A program made the translations under genes and the position numbers. DNA of 64,000 nt, from assembly GCA_021596325.1 (NCBI GenBank), contig JAKGDA010000015.1, forward strand, positions 496,001-560,000, written 5' to 3'. How positions within the stretch are numbered: the stretch's first letter is position 1; every line of letters starts with the position of its first letter. This stretch comes from Parafenestella ontariensis (taxonomy: Eukaryota; Ascomycota; Dothideomycetes; Pleosporales; Cucurbitariaceae). The notes below the pieces were generated by a model, which ran no database searches, had not been told where the DNA came from, and saw only the letters and a list, made by a program, of their open reading frames with translations. Below are positions 1-11,890 of this stretch, in pieces.

Positions 1-2781
1 TCGTCGAAGCCGGGAAGATGCCACCCGAGACGTTCGGCTGCTAGTCCACCTTCCGCCAAGGGGCCCCGAACTGGATCAAGCTGAGCATTCTCACCACCAG
101 CTTCGCCGGCGATTTTCCACGAAGTAAAGTTTCCACCTTCGAGTGTTGCGCCGAGAATGCCGCGCGGCTTCACAGCGTCGCCACGCAAATCGTGACCTGT
201 GTTGTCTTGAGCTACAAGCAGAACGTTCGTGCTGTTCTCATAGATGGACGCATTGGCGAAGGATAATGTGAGATTACCGGTCCCTACGGATGTATTGCCC
301 AAGAATGAGCCGACAAGGTCGCCGTTGAGCCATGCACTCCATCCGAACGCAAGGCCACCCTGCACCGCAAGCTTCACCCCTGTAGCTGAGCCCTCAAAGT
401 GGCCACGGAAGAGATGGAAGCTGTTATGGAAGCCGTAATCGTCAACGTAAAGAACGGGGAGCGTATCGGGTTTTGTCGGGTTCGCTGTGGTCAGGTGGTC
501 TGCATTGACCCAAGCATCACTGCTATCATCGTAATTTGGTAGCTTTTCCGGCAATCCGTCTTGAACTTTCCAGTCGCCTACCGCGGGAAGCTCGATGGCG
601 CCATTGAAAGCCGCAATTGTCGCTTTCAAGCTGCCGTATGATGTTCGCGAGGTCCGAAGTTTCTTGCCGTTCCAAGATATAGTTTTCGCGTGTTTGGATG
701 CAAAGACTTCGATTGCAGTTGTGTTTGCAATATCGCCTTTGAGTGCTAAGACGTCACCATTTTTAGTGACACTGCGTACGAGATATGGCCCTTGAACAAG
801 AACTGGAAAATTTGTTAGCATACGCTAATATCTGTTGACGCTGTCGAGACTTACCAGACTGATCAACAGGCGCAAAGGGGTCGTTTGACAGATTAGGTGC
901 CCAAAACAAATATGCCGTAGGCTTGTCGGCCACAATCACCTTGACGCCGTTGTCGAACTGGTATACGCTCATCCCAGAGACTTGCGCCACATTGGTTGTG
1001 ATTCCATGAGCCTCGGTGTGGAATGTTGCATTCGAGCCTGCTCCTTTGCTGATCAACGAACCCTTCTTAGCGCCTTTGATGTGGAACTCAATTGACTCTC
1101 CAATCCCAGCGGACAGTACCACCACAGGTTTAGCATCGATGAGGGCATAGGTGAGGACCTCGGCTGTAGAGTAAGTGAGTGTTTGCTTGCCGATGGCAAA
1201 GTCGGTCACGAGAATCTTGGATTGGTGGCCATTCAGTACGATAGAACCAGCATGCTGAGGAATGGTCAGATTACCAATTGACGTGCTAACATGCAACTTG
1301 AAGGATTCTTTGGATCCGGATGGCGAATACGAATGGATAGTGACGTAAAAGGCTGCGTTGGTCAAAGGATTGCGCAGCTCGCTGGCTTCAACAGCCGAGT
1401 TCGTGGTGTATGAGCTTGAATTTCCGATTCGGTCGGTCACAGTCAAATCCTCCGCCACACGAGTGAACAAGGCCAGATTCTTCGTCTCGTAGTACTTGCT
1501 GTCGATTTTACGGTTCTCGCTGATCGGACTGCTGTAGTCGTAAGATGTTGCTGTCACAGGCGCTGCCAGAGCGCCCCAATTAGTGCCACCAAATACCATA
1601 TATAAAGAGAGTGCGGTGACTCGCTGGGAAATGAGATTGCGGTAAAATAGGTTGGCAAAGTCGGCCCCAATATCGGCTGGGCAGCCACCCTCGGGTCCGC
1701 CCCATGGATTGTAGCTTCCTCCTTGAAACTCCGGAAAGAAGCTCGGTTGAGTTGGCGAAACCTCCTGGAAATGGTCATAATAATCAATGACCTGATATGC
1801 GACGTACCTGTAAATGCAGTCAGCACACGTACTATATACATTTGAAGAATCAGACTACTTACTCGCCGTTCGTCCCTGTACATTCGTCGAGATTGCAGGA
1901 CCAGCAAGACGGGTAGCTATCCAGACCTGCAACATCGACATTACCGACAGCACCAGGAGCGAAATCTTTGGACCAGCTCTTAGTGTTCATATTCGGATCA
2001 TTGTGGATAAGAGGAATGTCGATTCCGTGCGCTCGGGCGGTGTCTTCCAAAACAGCCATGTATTGTCCAGAAGAGCCGTCGGGTATCTTCTTCTTCGTAT
2101 CCTTCCATTGCTGGCCGTACTCATTCTCAATCTGGTAGACGAACGCATTACCACCCTTCGTCACGAGATGTTCGCTTGCAAGCTCCGAGAACTTCGAGAA
2201 GTAGGGGTCCAGTGCTTTGAGATACCGTGTATCATTGTTGCGTAGTGCGCCGTATGCTCCTGTCGTGAGCCAAAGCGGGAAGCCTCCGGCGTTGGCTTCA
2301 GCGTTTACATACGGTCCAGGCCTTGTGATCACGTATAGACCTACTTTTTGCGCAATTTCATAGAGTTTAGTGAAGTCGTGTGCACCTGTCGTGAAGTCTA
2401 GCGTTTCGTTGTTCGCGCTGTGGTATGCCCAGTTTCCATAGAAAGCAAATGCTGTGAAGCCTGCCGCCTTGATCTTCTCCAATATATCTTCCCACACATC
2501 AGGAACAGGAATGCGCCAGTAGTGGATCTGGGCAATATTGAATAAGCGTTATACATATCTAGTAAGACTTAGGTACCTACTTCTCCAGAGAAGACAAATA
2601 GCCTCTTTCCATTGATCTTGAAGCTGTAGTGATCCCATTGGACGACGTTATTCAAGCCATTGTCGTGTAGCGGCCATTGGCTTGGAGTAGACTCGTTTTG
2701 AGCATTGACTCCAACGCCATCAGAAAGAGTAGTCAAAGTTGACAGAATAGACAGCCACGAAAGGCCACGTAGAGCCCACAT
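1..2781 (-). CDS. Secreted beta-galactosidase, GH35 (3' end cut by window)
   Basis: Hydrolyses terminal beta-galactosides, probably outside the cell on plant-wall polysaccharides. Exons, read leftwards: 2781-2581, 2527-1863, 1807-855, 802 to beyond base 1. The start is the ATG at 2781-2779, giving a hydrophobic leader (MWALRGLSWLSILSTL) that looks like a signal peptide. Fungal GH35 marks appear in order: FSGE|IHYWRIP across intron 1, RPGPYVNAEANAGGFPLW, IENEYG with the acid/base Glu, PEFQGGSYNPWGGP with the nucleophile Glu, and MVFGGTNWG, followed by the beta-sandwich domains. Asn-X-Ser/Thr sites are common, as in secreted enzymes. Every junction keeps frame and motif. The C-terminus lies outside the window. 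The family call is firm; the natural substrate is not readable. Confidence 0.95.
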
Positions 2782-3384
2782 TGTTGTTGAAGGCAATGAG
2801 TGTTGCCGCCATTTCTTCGGATATTCTCATAGTTTATGAATAACTCACACGAACCGAGATCCCGGTGCATACATCGGCAAGTACTGAACTAATGTGAACC
2901 TATGATGAGCTACATCGCGGCTGCGGGGTGTAAAGCGGCGTTCAATGGTGGAATTACGCTGCCCTTGAGCGGCCGCCCCACTGACTGCACCGCGGCCCGG
3001 GCAAAATGAAGCCGGGTAATGGACCGCGGAAGGGTTGCTTCTCTGCGTTAGCCAAGCGATAATCACTCCAATCAATCGTATTTACGAGGAGAAACAAGGT
3101 ATTGGGAGAAAGGCATGCGATAGATCATAACAATGGTGTGCGGAGTCTGACGGTGTGTTATGCTCCATCGGGGCTTCCTTCCTTCGCGGCGATGTTTCTA
3201 ACCATAGTTGTATGCAGGAACGGTGGCTCCTTAACGAGCACCAATGACATCAAACCCATCCCGTCCATCAAGTTCTTCACGTCCAAAATGTCGTAGTGGC
3301 TTAAAGCACTTCTCCTCTCCCGGTACCATATGCCAGATAACTGGTCAAGCTTACAACTCCTACAGAATTCCGCATCAGCGAATA
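2782..3384. other. Intergenic: upstream of the beta-galactosidase, 3' side of the P450 remnant
   Basis: No coding exon with family similarity was found. The stretch 2920-3010 is GC-rich, with CGGCC/GCGGCCGC-type words. It should hold the promoter of the leftward beta-galactosidase gene. No regulator site can be named with confidence. Confidence 0.5.
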
Positions 3385-4735
3385 CTATCCTAGGGTAATA
3401 TAACAGCAATGTCTTTTGGGCGCAATCCAGAACCTGTTGTCCATTTCAATCATTTCGTCTTTCATGAAGTTGCTCAGTCTGGATCCACGACATTGTCTGA
3501 AGAAAAGAGCTGTTGCGAGGCGGAGCTCCATCCACGCAAGATGTAGCCCAATGCACACTCGCGACCCTCAACCGTAGCGTCTCTTCGATAACACTGTTCA
3601 AGATTGGTGCAGCCTCAAGTTCGGCCATACCCAACTCATCACTCAATTGCGCTACTTCCTCCTCCAGCCGAGTCTGTAAGCCGGGATGCTTAAGTACTGC
3701 CCATACCAAGTACGTTAAGGTAACCGCAGTGGTATCGGACCCTACAACAATTAGGTTTCCAGCTTCTTCACGGACATCTTTGTCAGTTAGGGTTGCTTTC
3801 TCTTAGCTATCACTGGCAGCCAGCATCTGACCAAACAAATTTTGGACGTTGCCACTGCCGTTACGCATATTACGAATAGCAAGGGCGCCATAATCGTAAA
3901 CGGCGTCATCAGCAGTCGCTATTTGTTGGGCTCGTTTGACGGGCGTGTAGCGATGACCGGTGTGTAAGAGAGGCATCTCAGCGCGTAAAACCCCACCAAG
4001 CAATGTAACTTGCAGTGCATCGATGTATGGCGTTTGCTGTGACATTTGTCAGTCATTCTTCCTTCGATCATGTATCTACGCAGTTGAAGAATCACCTTTC
4101 CCAACTCCAGAATATTGAAACTGCAAAGCTAAGATGCGCAATGACATCGGTAGCCATAAGCGTCCCCCATATCAAAATGTCTGCCCCTTTCGTTGCACCT
4201 GAGGCATCATGGTTGATCTTCTGAACAGCCAACTCGACTTTCCTTCTAATCTCACCCTCCCAGTTTTTCCGCAAACTTGAGTTGCTGAAAGCGCGTGCAA
4301 AGAGTTTCCGTCGAGCTTCGTGGCCATGAGGGTCTCGCACGGCAAAGATTCCAGACTCTCGCGTCGGAGTCAGCTTCTCATAGAAGTCCGATTTGAGGAA
4401 ACCAGCTCCTATTTTGTGGATCTGAGAGACGGCTGCAATATCTGCAACAGCAACCTCCGTCGGGGAGACTCGTACTACGCCGCCATACCACTGGTGGAGC
4501 TCGTCTGTGTAGAAGATATGACGTCCCGTTAACGTGTGGTACCGCAGAACGATGTTTGTGTACTTCGAGTACCATGGGCCAGGCAGTTTCGAAAGTGGAG
4601 ATCGTTGACATGTCCACAGAACCTGCACTCGTATCAATACATGATTAGCAAAGAATGCAGTGTATGTGAACCTTGATTGATACAATATCCAACGATTGCT
4701 AGTCCGAATGCTGCCACGAGTTCTGAGGGGGGCAT
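3385..4735 (-). pseudogene. Cytochrome P450 pseudogene
   Basis: Remnant of a microsomal-type fungal P450. The ATG at 4735 opens a hydrophobic anchor (ELVAAFGLAIVGYC), then LSKLPGPWYSKYTN, RVSPTEV and the helix-C region DPHGHEARRKLFARAFS. Three lesions are visible. (1) Near 4120-4127 about 4 nt are missing, so HLSF and SFNILELGK lie in different frames. (2) An in-frame TAA at 3805-3803 separates GQMLAASDS from EKATLTDKDVREEAG. (3) After the I-helix (VVGSDTT) and ExxR (EETLR), the text jumps near 3566-3572 straight to GSRVCIGLHLAWMELRL in another frame. This drops the PERF region and start of the haem loop, which I estimate at 70-80 codons. The C-terminal end IAPKRHCCYITL stops at 3387-3385. 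Substrate and CYP family were not determined. It cannot encode an active P450. Confidence 0.87.
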
Positions 4736-5327
4736 GATGGGAAATTTGTGCGGCTCCAAACAAGCTACAATAAAAATTACTTTAAGGAGTAACGGATAAG
4801 ATCATGCTGTCTATATGATATCTTGGGTGAGCTTTGATCGGAGACGGGGCTGGAGGGCACCGAACGCCATCGTAATGTGGAGGTGGCTCAGACCTAAACC
4901 ACCAAATGGTATCCCAGCGCTACATTACTGTACTAAGTAGTGGGCACACGATTTGAAGTGCAGGGTTTGATTCCTTTTGGATGGAAACGGATATATCCAT
5001 GGGCTTGTCGTGACGATTATGAAACAAAATCTATAGGTGATTTCGATTCCGCTTTCTAGCGTTCCGAAGTTTCTGGGTGATTGATCAGCTAGGATCTAAA
5101 GGCGAGGTTTTAAGATAGGTGGGCATCCGGTGGTATTTCGTAGGACTGAGACTGCGTTGACCCACAGCGCCTCCCCCAGATCTTCCCCACATCGGATGAG
5201 GTTCTCGCGCCGAGCGCACGGACGAACGCCTAGTCAGTGGGCGTCGGTCGAATTCACGGTACTGTTGCCACGACGCGCTACGTGATCGCCCATCAACGCG
5301 TCATTTTCGAAGTTATCGACAACGACA
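4736..5327. other. Intergenic spacer between P450 remnant and GNAT gene
   Basis: No coding exon recognised. It separates two divergently oriented genes and so should contain the promoter of the rightward acetyltransferase and the former promoter of the P450. Confidence 0.5.
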
Positions 5328-6483
5328 ATGTTCGCGACAGCCTCCGTAGCGTCCCCTCCAGAGATACCGACTGATGTCCACTTCGGCGAAGCAACGCCAG
5401 ACCAGCGACTTCAGTGCTACAAACTTACTGCAGCGGCCTTTGGGCCATCTCTTTCTGAAGCAGACTTCATCGAACGAGAGACATTACTAGATGACCAACC
5501 ATTGACACGGAACGGTGGCTGTCGGGTGTGGTGCCTCTATCTCGCCAATGCGCCCAACACAGTGCTCTCCACTTGTAGGACTATTCGCAGAGCAATTCTC
5601 CTGAAAGACTCTCATGGCGTTCGCGAGGAAAACGGCTACTGCATTGCCTCAGTCGTTACCAGCGCAGAGCATCGGGGTCAAGGCCTCGCTTCATTGCTCT
5701 TGCAAAATGTCGCGCAGTGGCTGGATGGCTCTGGCCGAGCAGCTGTGAGCATGCTGTATAGTAATAAGGAAGCAGTAAGAGCAGAACCATCTTTGCCAGT
5801 GGAAGTTTGGCTTATCCCCACAGTTTTATGCAAAGAATGGATGGACAGCAATACCAGCTGCCGAGATTACGATTACCGGTAACCCTTCTATCCACGATGA
5901 CTACAATAGTCAAATGGAATCTGAGCTCCGGGCATTAGGCGACGGTGACATTACTGAGCTATGCGCACGGGATGTTCAATCCCTACGTTCTGTTACCGAA
6001 ACGGTCACCGTTGCTCCGAGCGCCATCATGGTTACCATCCTTCCAACAGCCGAGTTGGTTAGCCTGCAGCATGCGCGAGCTAACTTCATGAGCTTGAAGG
6101 CAAACGGAATAGTTCCTCAACGGAAAGGTGTCAAGTTTGCCTCTAATGCGTGGCTGTATTGGCACCATGATTTTCGCAAAGATTGTCTCTACATCCAGCG
6201 CATTCGAGCCTACGTAGAGGATACGCCTGCGAGGATCAGGATCATCGCAGCACTGTTTTTGCAAGCTTGCCAAGAAGCGGAAAGTTGGGGATTATCGCGG
6301 GTAGTAACCTGGGATCTCAGCTCCGATGTTTGCAAGGCAGCTGAACTGCTGAGAAGCGGATCTCAAGATAAGATCGTCGTGCGGGAGGCTAACAGAAGGG
6401 AGACCATCTCTCTAAGATGGCCAGGAGGGGCAAACCCAGAGAACGCCGCAGTAGTACCTAATGACGTATATGCTTGGAATTGA
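5328..6483 (+). CDS. GNAT acetyltransferase, LYC1-like
   Basis: Predicted acetyl-CoA-dependent N-acetyltransferase resembling fungal LYC1 (lysine N6-acetyltransferase of lysine catabolism). Exons 5328-5774 and 5824-6483 give 368 aa. The intron has GTAAGA and CACAG ends, and splicing joins LYSNKEA to FYAKNGWTAIPA in frame. The acetyl-CoA loop is HRGQGLA, about residues 115-121, preceded by a beta-strand (YCIASVVTSAEH). The long C-terminal half (VKFASNAWLYWHHDF, YIQRIRAYV) is the second half typical of this fungal family rather than of a minimal GNAT. No targeting signal is evident. It faces away from the P450 remnant. GNAT membership is secure; the lysine substrate is inferred from resemblance only. 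Confidence 0.82.
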
Positions 6484-7089
6484 GCCAGCTGAGTGGCAGA
6501 TGTACGACCAACGAACCTTTGGAAAGAATTCCCGCTGCTCACCATCGACTTCAACCTCGAACTTGTATCCCGTAGACTAACTTGAGCTTCCATGTTGACT
6601 AATATCCGTTATTGTACAGGCCGATGGTAACGCGATGAATGGGCAAGCGCATAGGCTCACCACAAAGATGCCATCAACGGACCTTTCAAAATCGCAGGAT
6701 CAAGAGTTCTGTCCATTATTGTCGTAAATGAGCAGGACGAGAATTGGGAGGTCAAAGATGAGCCGAGTATGGCAGAGCAAGCATCATATTAACTAGGTTG
6801 CACTGTGCCTCGTTCTTACAGCCCGGCGGCTAGCGATGCGCGTGCTTCCTGAGCAATTACCCGTCTCATCTGCGCTTTGGGTTAGTGTTGAAACAATTCA
6901 TTGGCGGATATGACGCCGCAATCTGAAGCCCGACACCAAGACATGCAGACCACGAGGACGCGCCTTGAGGGTTCTCAAATGCAACCCAGCCACTCCAACA
7001 TCGTTTAACTTATCATCTCAAACAGGACAGGCACCTTTGCTTGTAGATAAAAGGTGAACACGCTCCCATGGTAGCGTCGGCATATAGCA
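6484..7089. other. Intergenic spacer upstream of the STAND gene
   Basis: Nothing coding is supported. It holds the 3' end of the acetyltransferase gene and the promoter region of the gene starting at 7090. Confidence 0.5.
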
Positions 7090-10000
7090 ATGTCGGTAAG
7101 TTCTGGTGCCTGTCGAGACGGGCGCCTACTTTCCACGCTAACATCACACTTTTGTAGCATCCCGCTGGTCAGCCTCATACTCACCAGCGCACTCACCATT
7201 CCCAAGTCGGTGTCTTCTCTTCCCGTCTATCGAGAGCTCCCACGTTGCCCCCGCCCGAAGAAGCTTTTTCTGTCGCTGAAGTGCATGAGCGGCTAAGATC
7301 GAATGATCATAAAAGCAGCTCTTTCATTAGACGCCATTTTGCCTCTACACGGCCTCAGGCCACTGGTGCAACAGGGGACGATGGCTTGTATACTGATGGT
7401 GAATCATGCTGGACTTCCCTTACGCTTCTGTTCTAAACAAACCCAGGTCCTAAGACAAAGAAACAAGAATCAAAAGATCTAATACGCATCATTCGAGACT
7501 GCTTGGGTATTTCCGACATACCCGAGGAACACCATGACAAGCTCCAAGGGTCATGCCAGTGGGTCGAAGAGAGGGAAGATTTTCGCAGCTGGATCACTCC
7601 GAAAAACCAGGATGAAATATTGAACCGTCAAGGAGCATCAATTTTCTGGCTGCAAGCTTCACCGGGAGCCGGAAAGTCAGTACTTGCAACACATATCATC
7701 TCACATTTGGCGCAGTCTCGCTTGTCACACGCATCGTACTTCTTTCACCTCGGCAAGATAGCGGCGCAGTCGCTGGCCGGATTTTTGAAATCCATGGCTT
7801 TCCAAATGGCAACTAAAGACGCAGCGATACGAGAAAAGCTTGCACTTATCTGTGAAAGTGGGACTATCTTTGATCACGACAACGCTCGTGCTGTATGGAC
7901 GAAAATCTACGTTGGGGGCATATTTACAGTAAGCTCTACCTCATCAGGCGACCGAGTTCAATCCAAGCTCACAATGCATTCGACAGGTCCCTTTGCATAA
8001 GCCTCAATTCTGGGTTGTTGATGCAATAGACGAATGCACTAAGTATCCTGAACTATTTACTCTATTGAAGGGCACGCAAACTCGGTTTTCTTTGCGAATA
8101 TGTATGACCAGTCGGAAGATACCAGACACGCCACGATTAATACGGCAACTTGAAGGTTGGGCTGTGACGGTAATCCATATACCGGAACAGGATACCATGA
8201 ATGATATTGGGCTATACGTCCGCCGCAGAATAGCGGATGTCGCAATCGATGAAGATGCGGAACGTAACGAGCTTGCTCGGCAGATTCTAGCTAAGTCGGG
8301 CACCTCTTTCCTCTGGGTTCGACTCGTGATGGACGAGCTAGAAAGTTTGTACGGGTATGAAAGTATTATGGAAGTTCTTCAAGGAATTCCGGAGGGCTTG
8401 GTCCCATACTACGAAAGAGCAGTTGCTGAGCTGCATAAGAACAAACGAGAGCAACACATTGCCTTGGCTATCCTACAGTGGGTCATGCTGGGTACCCGAC
8501 CGCTGTCAGTTTCCGAAATCTCTCAAGCGGTACAACTGGACATCAAAGTTCACCTTCTCAGTGCGAAGTCAGCGATAGAAGGGTTGTGTTGGCAGTTTGT
8601 CTCTGTTGATATGCATACCAGTCTAGTGCAACCCATACATGCGACAGCGAGGGAGTTCCTTCTGTCTGAAAAAGCTGGTCAATTTTTTATCGCAGAAGCG
8701 AAGGGGCACGAGGCTAGAGCCCTAACTTGCGTCCGCCTCCTCTATGGTTCAGTAATGCAACCTCCTCGACACCGGCATTTGTTGGACTCAAAACGCGTCA
8801 AGCCACCGACATCGGCACTACTAGACTATGCTATCACTGAATTTTCAGAGCATGTGTTTAAGGCATCATTTGAGAACGATCAGCTCCTGGTCGCTCTAGA
8901 TAAGTTTTTCACCACAAATGTCCTGACTTGGGTTGAACATCTTGTGCTTAAGAAGGAAGCCGCTGAATTGTTTCAAATTGCAAAGAACATGAAAGCATAC
9001 CTAGACCGGCGAGCGAAGTATAAAACATCTCCTGAACAACGCACCAGTAACCTTGAAGCGTGGGCAACCGACCTTACTCGTATTGCGTCCAAGTTCTGCC
9101 GGATTCTTAACAGTAACCCACAGTCGGTGTACTTTTTAATTCCTCCGCTTTGCCCAACTCAATCCGCGGTATATCGACAGTTCGGTCGCTCTCTTGACGG
9201 CCTGGCCCTGCTGGGGTACACCATCCAAGACTGGGATGACTGCATCGCTCACGTTCAGTTTGAGGAGAAGACTGTCGCTGCCGTCGGCTGCGGTAGGAAA
9301 GTCATCGCGATCGGTACAGACTCTGGTAAGGTCAACATATACAACCATCGTAGTTTTAAGAAGGAGACAAGTATCCAGCATGGTGTCCCGGTGGAACTAG
9401 TATGGCTCGACCCTCTTGGGTCCTTCGTCGCAACATGTAGTAGGAAACTCGTAGCATTATGGGACCTCGACGGCAACCTACGATGGAAAGTGAGGATTAA
9501 GAGTCGCTGTATAATACTGAGATCTTCTTCGACTGCCCTCATAGGGGTGACCCACCGGGGCCACTCTTTCCAGTGGAGCATTGACACCGGTCAGCTTCTT
9601 GAAGAACAATCGTATACCTTTCGACTGCCGGATTCGGACTCAGACCTTCAAACGATAGGTGTTACCAAAGCACCTTCCTCCGCTGCGCTCTCGCCTGATC
9701 TAGATTTGCTTGCCTTGGTATATCGCAACAGCCCGGTTTGCATATTTGATTTTGGGAGGGGAAGCCTGATAGGATGGGCGATCGATGACAAGAACCGTGC
9801 CGCGGAGCAAGTCATTTTTAATCCTAACCCGGACGTCAACCTTCTACTCGTGGCATACAACGAATCTCATCTTGCTCTTTACGATTCTTGGTCCGGAGCT
9901 TTGGTTGACAGCTTAGAATCCGAAAAGCCTGCCATCCTAACATCCATTACTTGCTCTGCCGATGGTCGTACTTTTGCTGCTATGGACATTCTTGGTCACC

Positions 10001-11244
10001 TACGCATTTGGGACTTCGAGTCCCTTACGCTGCTATACCATGTTCTTACACCTAACCACTCCTTCAGTCTACTCAGTTTTACCTCTGATGGTCTTGGCCT
10101 CGTCAGTGTTTTCGAACATGAGATGAGAGTCTGGGCACCTTCGGCGCTGGTGAGGAAAACTATTGAGGAAGAAGCCAGCACGAGTGATCAAGCGACGGTT
10201 CTACCGGTAACAGAAGGTCAATTTGAGAGGTTCCACACCTCGAAAATCAGGACACTCGTTGCGCATCCATACCTGCCAGCATTTTTCGCCGGCAATCACA
10301 GTGGCGAGGTGGTGATGTATCGCAACCAGGATAATTATCAGCCGTCAACACTCTATTCCCACGATGGCATTGTTGTCAAATGCGTCGCTACAAGTAATGC
10401 GGATCTAGTGGCATCAGCGGATCTGCATGCGAAAGTACAAGTGTGGCGACTTGTTTCCCTAACCTCGGACTCGCCACGGACTGAGAAGCTCGTTTTCCAG
10501 GCTCAATTCGGCACTCCGATTTACCAAATTTTGTTCGATACATCTGGGCAGCATCTGTTAGTGTCAACTACCGAGTCGGACCATGTTTACAACACGGAAG
10601 ATGGAACGCTACTTGGGACATTGGAGTTTGGCACTGGCAGGCGATCTGCCTGGAGATGGTTCATCGCGCCAAACTCGATCTATAGCACGAGTTTCCTGCT
10701 TTTGACAGATCGCATACTGCTGAATTACTCAGCCGATGAATTTCCTGGTTCTGCGAACATCGCGCCACTATCACTCACATACCCGGTCCAAGACACAGCG
10801 AGTCAGATTGACATCACCTCGGTCAGCTACTTAGGAGATACATCATCCATTGCCGTTGAGGTACGGCAGCAACAAGATAGCAACCCCCAGAGGTCGACGT
10901 ACCTCTTCACGTTACCTTCCGCACCGCCTACTGAATCCGGAACATCTCTACTGCCAGTAGGAACAATACCGCAAAGTCTTTCCACTCAATCCTTTGGTTT
11001 CATTCCGTCTAACAAAAGGTTCACCTTCATGGATCACGACTCTTGGATTTGCTCTACTGATGTCCGAGAGCTTGCCGAACAACGATACGCTCAGCACTTC
11101 TTTGTGCCAGAAGAATATGTTTCTCAGTCCGACAAGATACCTCCGGTGCAAAGCCACGATGGAGATTTCGCCTTTTGCTTGCACGATAAGGTTGTGGTGG
11201 TGAGAAATGGGCTGAGGTTCCATACTCCTCGAAATGTAACATGA
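7090..11244 (+). CDS. STAND/NLR-like protein: NACHT NTPase plus WD40-type repeats
   Basis: Probable signal-transducing ATPase of the fungal NOD-like type, a family linked to non-self recognition and regulated cell death. My exon model is 7090-7095, 7158-7398, 7447-7928, 7987-11244, coding 1328 aa with every phase closing. The first exon is only ATG TCG before a perfect GTAAGT donor. The N-terminus to about residue 80 is short, Ser/His-rich and unlike known effector domains. The helical linker DLIRIIRDCLGISDIPEEHHDKLQ leads into the NTPase: P-loop SPGAGKS (about 154-160) and Walker B VVDAIDEC (about 253-260). TSRK lies in the sensor region. The C-terminal half has beta-propeller-like repeats with WD, WE and IWDF ends. 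There is no premature stop. Family is confident; the ligand and the first exon are inference. Confidence 0.85.
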
Positions 11245-11890
11245 GCGGTGTTAGTTTCGCGGGCTAACTTCCGGATGAGTAAGAGCATAAATGCCATGAT
11301 CAGAACATATGCGTAGGCATCGGACCAGGCTGAACGTTAGCCCTCTACAGGCGCTGAGGCTCACCGGAAGTTTCGGAGCATACTTATTTGTTGGTATATT
11401 TGGAAACTAGTACATGAAGCCTCGAAACTGCCTCATTGTCTGTGCAGCTCTCTCCACTATCTTTGATTGTTCGTGCTGCTCCGACAGGCTTTGCGGCTGA
11501 CATGGGCATGGCAATCGTGATGTGAATAATCTTTGTTCAACGATTCGATCAACATAGTGGATGTGTAATGTTGTTTAGCAAATTTGACCTTAAAGCCAGC
11601 AGGTGTGTGGTGGACCGAAAGGCATCGTTTGTGACTCCTATTTTGGTACCCGAGTTTTTCGCTCTAATTCATTTAGTTTACAATTCTAGCTCACAATGCA
11701 TCCGTGCCAATATCAACACAGCTTGACTCGTTCACAAACTCACAATGCGCTCACAGTTTGAAAATCGCACTGAACACAATGTAAGTTCGTAGGTGTCAAC
11801 ATACAATGTAACGGAATATATGCAATATTACAAATCCAAATACTTCTAATTCCAATAACCACAGAAGCTCTCGCACGTATCTCATAAAAT
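11245..11890. other. AT-rich intergenic spacer
   Basis: No gene supported. The word CTCACAATGC occurs at about 11690 and 11740, a short direct repeat of unknown meaning just upstream of the single-exon gene at 11891. Confidence 0.5.
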
